NCBI GenBank assembly: GCA_019637155.1
Contig: JAHBWE010000008.1
Coordinates: 124,001 to 188,000 of the forward strand
Length of the DNA: 64,000 nt
DNA from: Labilithrix sp.
GTDB lineage: Bacteria; Myxococcota_A; Polyangia; Polyangiales; Polyangiaceae
Direction of reading: 5' to 3'
Below the pieces are notes generated by a model that worked only from the letters and a program-made list of their open reading frames with translations, was not told the origin of the DNA and ran no database searches. Below are positions 61,463-64,000 of this stretch, piece by piece (positions within the stretch are counted from its first letter, which is position 1; every line of letters starts with the position of its first letter). A program made the translations under genes and the position numbers.

Positions 61463-62387
61463 CGACGTAGAGGACGATCACCGTCGCGAGCACGAGCGCG
61501 AGATCCGGCGCGGCGTGCCCGCGCGCGGCCGCACATTCGAAGCACCCTCCCGGCGGCTCCGGCTCCTCGAGCGGGGTCGCGCCCGCGGCCTGGAACGCGC
61601 GATCGATCACGCCGCGGAAGGGCGGGAGCTTCGTCGCGATGTTGTCGACGTCGAGGCAGTGATCGCCCGGGCGATCGGGGACCGGATCGCCGGTGACGCC
61701 GCGCGACACGATCCCGACGATCGCGCCGGAGTCCTGCGCGAGGAGCGGACCGCCGCTGTCGCCCTCGCAGATCGACTCCGGGAACGCGAGCTCGCTCCGG
61801 CCGAGGACCGGGTGCGCGTCGTCGGGTCCGACCTTCTTCACCGGCACGTCGCGCCGCTCTTGCCGCGCGGGCTCGTACTCGGCGGACGCCTTGCCGTACC
61901 CGATCGCGACGACGAGCTCGCCGGCGCGCGCGTCGCGATCGAGGCGGAGCGGCGCGAGCGGGACGTCCGCGATCGGCGCGTCGAGGAGGACGAGCGCGAG
62001 GTCGTGATCGCAGAGCGTGCGCGCGCCGTCGTGGAACAGCGCCGCGCCCCGCGCCGCCGGCGTCCAGCGCGCCGGATCGATGTCGCGCGGCGCCTGGCGC
62101 GTGAAGGGCGGGCGCTCGCGGCCAGCGTAGACGTGGATGTCGGGCGCGGCGAAGTCGGCGCCGATCGCGCCGCCCCCGAGCTGCGTGCCGTCGCTCGTGC
62201 ACGCGATCGCGCCGCCGCCGCCGGCCGAGACGCAGTGACGCGCGGTGAGCACGAGCCGCGGCGCGACGAGCGTGCCGGTGCACGGGGTCGCGCGATCGGC
62301 GGCGGCGTCGTAGTGGAAGAGGAAGACGACGGCGTCCTGCGACGCGTCCGACGGAGCTCCGCCGACGATCGCCGGACGGAGCGTCAA
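61425..62387 (-). CDS. Trypsin-like serine protease with C-terminal membrane anchor
   Basis: 320 residues from TTG 62387, which overlaps the stop of the TPR gene as TTGA. The S1 protease domain starts with IVGGAPSDASQ, the form of a mature trypsin. The triad is H in LTARHC, D in CDHDLALVLLD and S in EGDSGGPLL. The C-terminus has GGCFECAAARGHA, a TM helix (LALVLATVIVLYVV) and a short Arg/Ser tail, resembling a diverged MYXO-CTERM type anchor. No signal peptide lies before IVGG in any upstream part of the frame, so export is unexplained; the start may be wrong or the sequence may be frameshifted. Confidence 0.8.
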   Translation of the reverse strand: MTLRPAIVGGAPSDASQDAVVFLFHYDAAADRATPCTGTLVAPRLVLTARHCVSAGGGGAIACTSDGTQLGGGAIGADFAAPDIHVYAGRERPPFTRQAPRDIDPARWTPAARGAALFHDGARTLCDHDLALVLLDAPIADVPLAPLRLDRDARAGELVVAIGYGKASAEYEPARQERRDVPVKKVGPDDAHPVLGRSELAFPESICEGDSGGPLLAQDSGAIVGIVSRGVTGDPVPDRPGDHCLDVDNIATKLPPFRGVIDRAFQAAGATPLEEPEPPGGCFECAAARGHAAPDLALVLATVIVLYVVTARSSRSGTAR

Positions 62388-62878
62388 TTCGGCTGCCGCC
62401 CCGGCCCGCCGTCCATGCTCATCAGGAGGCCCTCGACCTCCATCCGCGTCTCGAGCTCCGGCTTCGATCGGAGGAACGCCTCGAGGTGGCGACGCGCGGA
62501 GACGTCGTCGCCGCGCGCGAGGTACGCGAGGCCGAGCGCGTAGAGCACCTCGCCGTCGGTCGGCGCTTGCTCGAGCGCGACGAGGCCCTCCGCGACCGCC
62601 CCGCGCGACTCGCCGAGCTTCCGCAGCACGTGCGTGAGCGCGACGCGCGCGCCGAGGTGCTGCGGCGCGAGCTTGAGCGCCGCTTGGTACGCGTCGCGCG
62701 CCGGCGGCATCTCGCCGATCTCGTAGAAGGTCTGGCCGAGGTAGAAATACGCGTAGTGGTTCTCCGGATCCTTCGCGAGGACGGCGCGGAGCTCCTCGAG
62801 CGCCTCCTTGTAACGCTCCTCGTGGAGGAGCTCGGTGGCTTCTTCGACTGCGGCCCACTTCGCGGCGTCGCGCTCCAT
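62384..62878 (-). CDS. Small TPR protein
   Basis: 164 residues from ATG 62878, with no signal peptide. Three to four TPR-like units (YKEALEELRAVLAKDPENHY; PARDAYQAALKLAPQHLGAR; GLVALEQAPTDGEVLYALGL). It is probably a cytoplasmic adaptor. It overlaps the protease start by 4 bp, so the two are translationally coupled. It diverges from the glycosyltransferase gene with only 26 bp between starts. Confidence 0.87.
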   Translation of the reverse strand: MERDAAKWAAVEEATELLHEERYKEALEELRAVLAKDPENHYAYFYLGQTFYEIGEMPPARDAYQAALKLAPQHLGARVALTHVLRKLGESRGAVAEGLVALEQAPTDGEVLYALGLAYLARGDDVSARRHLEAFLRSKPELETRMEVEGLLMSMDGGPGRQPN

Positions 62879-62904
62879 GACGTAGGCGACTAGTGTAGCG
62901 CGAG

Positions 62905-64000
62905 ATGGCGGCCGGCCGCGGGCAGACCACACGAATCGAGCCGTGGGGCGTCGTCCTCGCGCTCGCGCTCGGCGCCGCCTTCTGGGTGCCCGCGCTCCCC
63001 GCCGGTCGCGGCTGGTTCCCTGCCCCGCTCGACGACGTGTACATCCACTTCGACTACGCGCGCTCGCTCGGGCAGGGGCATCCGTTCGAGTGGATCGCGG
63101 GACAAGGGTACTCGTCGGGCGAGACGTCGCCGCTCTACGCGCTCGCGCTCGCGCTCGGATGGCTGGCCGGCTTCCGCGGGCGCGCGCTCGGGGTGTGGGC
63201 GGCGATCGTCGCGGTGGCGTCGGTCGCCTCGCTCCTCGGATCGGTGCGGCGGCTCGTGCGTCCGTGCCCGCCGTGGCTCGCCTGGCTCCTCGCGCTCGTG
63301 CCGCTCTCGATCGGCGTCGTCGACTGGGCGCTCTTCAGCGGGATGGAGGTCGCGCTCTTCGCGGCGGCGATCGGCCGCGCGCTCGAGGCGCTCGCCGCGA
63401 CGCGCGCGAGCACGCGCGGCGGACCGACGCGCGAACGGCGGCAATGGACGCTCGGGCTCTGGGGCGCGGCGCTCGTGCTGCTCCGTCCGGAGGCGGTCGT
63501 CCTTGTCGCGGTCTTCGCCGTGATCGCCGCGCGAGGGGCGGGCGCGCGGAGCGGTCTCGTCGCGCTCGCGCGCGCGGCCGCGCCGGGGGCGATCGCGATC
63601 GGCGGCGTGCTCGCCGCGAACCGGCTCGCGACCGGCGACGCGCGCTCGGCCGGCGCGGCGTTGAAGCTGCTCTCGTCGAACCCGTTCCTCTCCGACGAGG
63701 AGCGCGCGCGCGCCTTCGTCGAGAACCTGATCACGTTCTGGGTCAAGGTCGTGCGCGGCGAGCTCGCGGTCACGCCGAAGCTCCTCTTCGTGCTGCCGCT
63801 CCTCGCCGTGCTCGCGCTCGTCCGTCGCGAGCGGCGCGCGCTCGCGGCGGCGTGCGTGACGTCGGCGATCGCGTGGACGGCGCTCGTGACCTGGAACGGC
63901 AACGCGCCGTACCACAACTTCCGCTACTACGCGCCGGCGCTGCTCCTCGTGGGGATCGCCGCGTCGTTCGCGATCGCGAGCGTGCGAAGGCGCGCCCTCG
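62905..64000 (+). CDS. GT-C type membrane glycosyltransferase, N-terminal part (runs off window end)
   Basis: A frame open from ATG 62905 to the window end, 365 codons. The first TM helix (WGVVLALALGAAFWVPAL) is followed by LDDVYIHFDYARSLGQGHPF and YSSGETSPLY, the extracytoplasmic DD...YARxLxxGxxF...SPL signature of GT-C enzymes using polyprenyl-phosphate sugars (ArnT/PMT/AftB-like). At least seven more hydrophobic segments follow. DD is the likely catalytic acidic pair. The C-terminal part is outside the window. Confidence 0.85.
   Translation, partial: MAAGRGQTTRIEPWGVVLALALGAAFWVPALPAGRGWFPAPLDDVYIHFDYARSLGQGHPFEWIAGQGYSSGETSPLYALALALGWLAGFRGRALGVWAAIVAVASVASLLGSVRRLVRPCPPWLAWLLALVPLSIGVVDWALFSGMEVALFAAAIGRALEALAATRASTRGGPTRERRQWTLGLWGAALVLLRPEAVVLVAVFAVIAARGAGARSGLVALARAAAPGAIAIGGVLAANRLATGDARSAGAALKLLSSNPFLSDEERARAFVENLITFWVKVVRGELAVTPKLLFVLPLLAVLALVRRERRALAAACVTSAIAWTALVTWNGNAPYHNFRYYAPALLLVGIAASFAIASVRRRAL

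Overview
The window reads as chromosomal DNA of a high-GC (around 70%) myxobacterium (Myxococcota, probably Polyangiales-like; inference). The signs are pervasive G/C third positions, many lipoproteins, TPR and HEAT proteins, an eukaryotic-like Ser/Thr kinase, FHA proteins, a sigma54 activator with an FHA domain, and above all a set of genes matching the Glt (gliding motility) / Nfs (spore coat) trans-envelope machinery known from Myxococcus xanthus. No phage, transposase, CRISPR array or plasmid gene was seen.

Layout. 0-5.5 kb: the first codons of a probable acyl-CoA dehydrogenase (minus strand), an unrecognised 543-residue protein, then a tight signalling operon of a FIST sensor, a soluble hybrid histidine kinase with three receivers and a single-domain receiver. 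5.5-14.2 kb: a repeat patch, a lipase lipoprotein, a membrane Ser/Thr kinase with coiled coil, a two-gene protease operon (M16 peptidase and an HExxH lipoprotein), and an Uma2 nuclease-fold protein with an Rpn-like tail. 14.3-41.4 kb: the Glt region, mostly on the minus strand: gltC-gltD-gltE, a small exported protein in the gltF position, gltG (FHA, one TM, AgmX/PglI C-terminal domain), a TPR lipoprotein and the 3812-residue TPR protein GltI/AgmK. Inserted among them are an FGE-sulfatase-type lipoprotein, a PEGA-like membrane protein and a second Uma2 gene. A Cys-rich lipoprotein diverges from gltC.

41.4-51.6 kb: a YraN endonuclease-fold gene, about 1.6 kb of repetitive DNA without a convincing gene, a HEAT/HAMP pair, an Ig/carboxypeptidase-regulatory-like membrane protein upstream of ftsY, two overlapping outer-membrane beta-barrel genes of GltA/GltB type, and an FHA-sigma54 activator. 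51.6-64 kb: a LysR regulator divergent from an NAD(P)-binding oxidoreductase with a palindromic operator, HEAT and Cache/HAMP-like proteins, a histone-deacetylase-family enzyme, a DUF2147 protein, tRNA-His(GTG), a phospholipase D lipoprotein, a minimal kinase-like protein, a Cys/Met PLP enzyme, a trypsin-like protease with a C-terminal anchor, and the 5' part of a GT-C glycosyltransferase running off the end.

How the genes fit together (inference from family knowledge): GltC, GltD and GltE would be periplasmic or OM-attached TPR parts, the 48-50 kb barrels the OM parts, GltG the inner-membrane link with a cytoplasmic FHA domain, and GltI a giant cytoplasmic scaffold. GltJ/AgmX and the AglRQS motor are not in the window. 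A GC-rich, hairpin-bearing repeat family occurs at four places, each just 3' of a protein gene; it is the least explained structure here.
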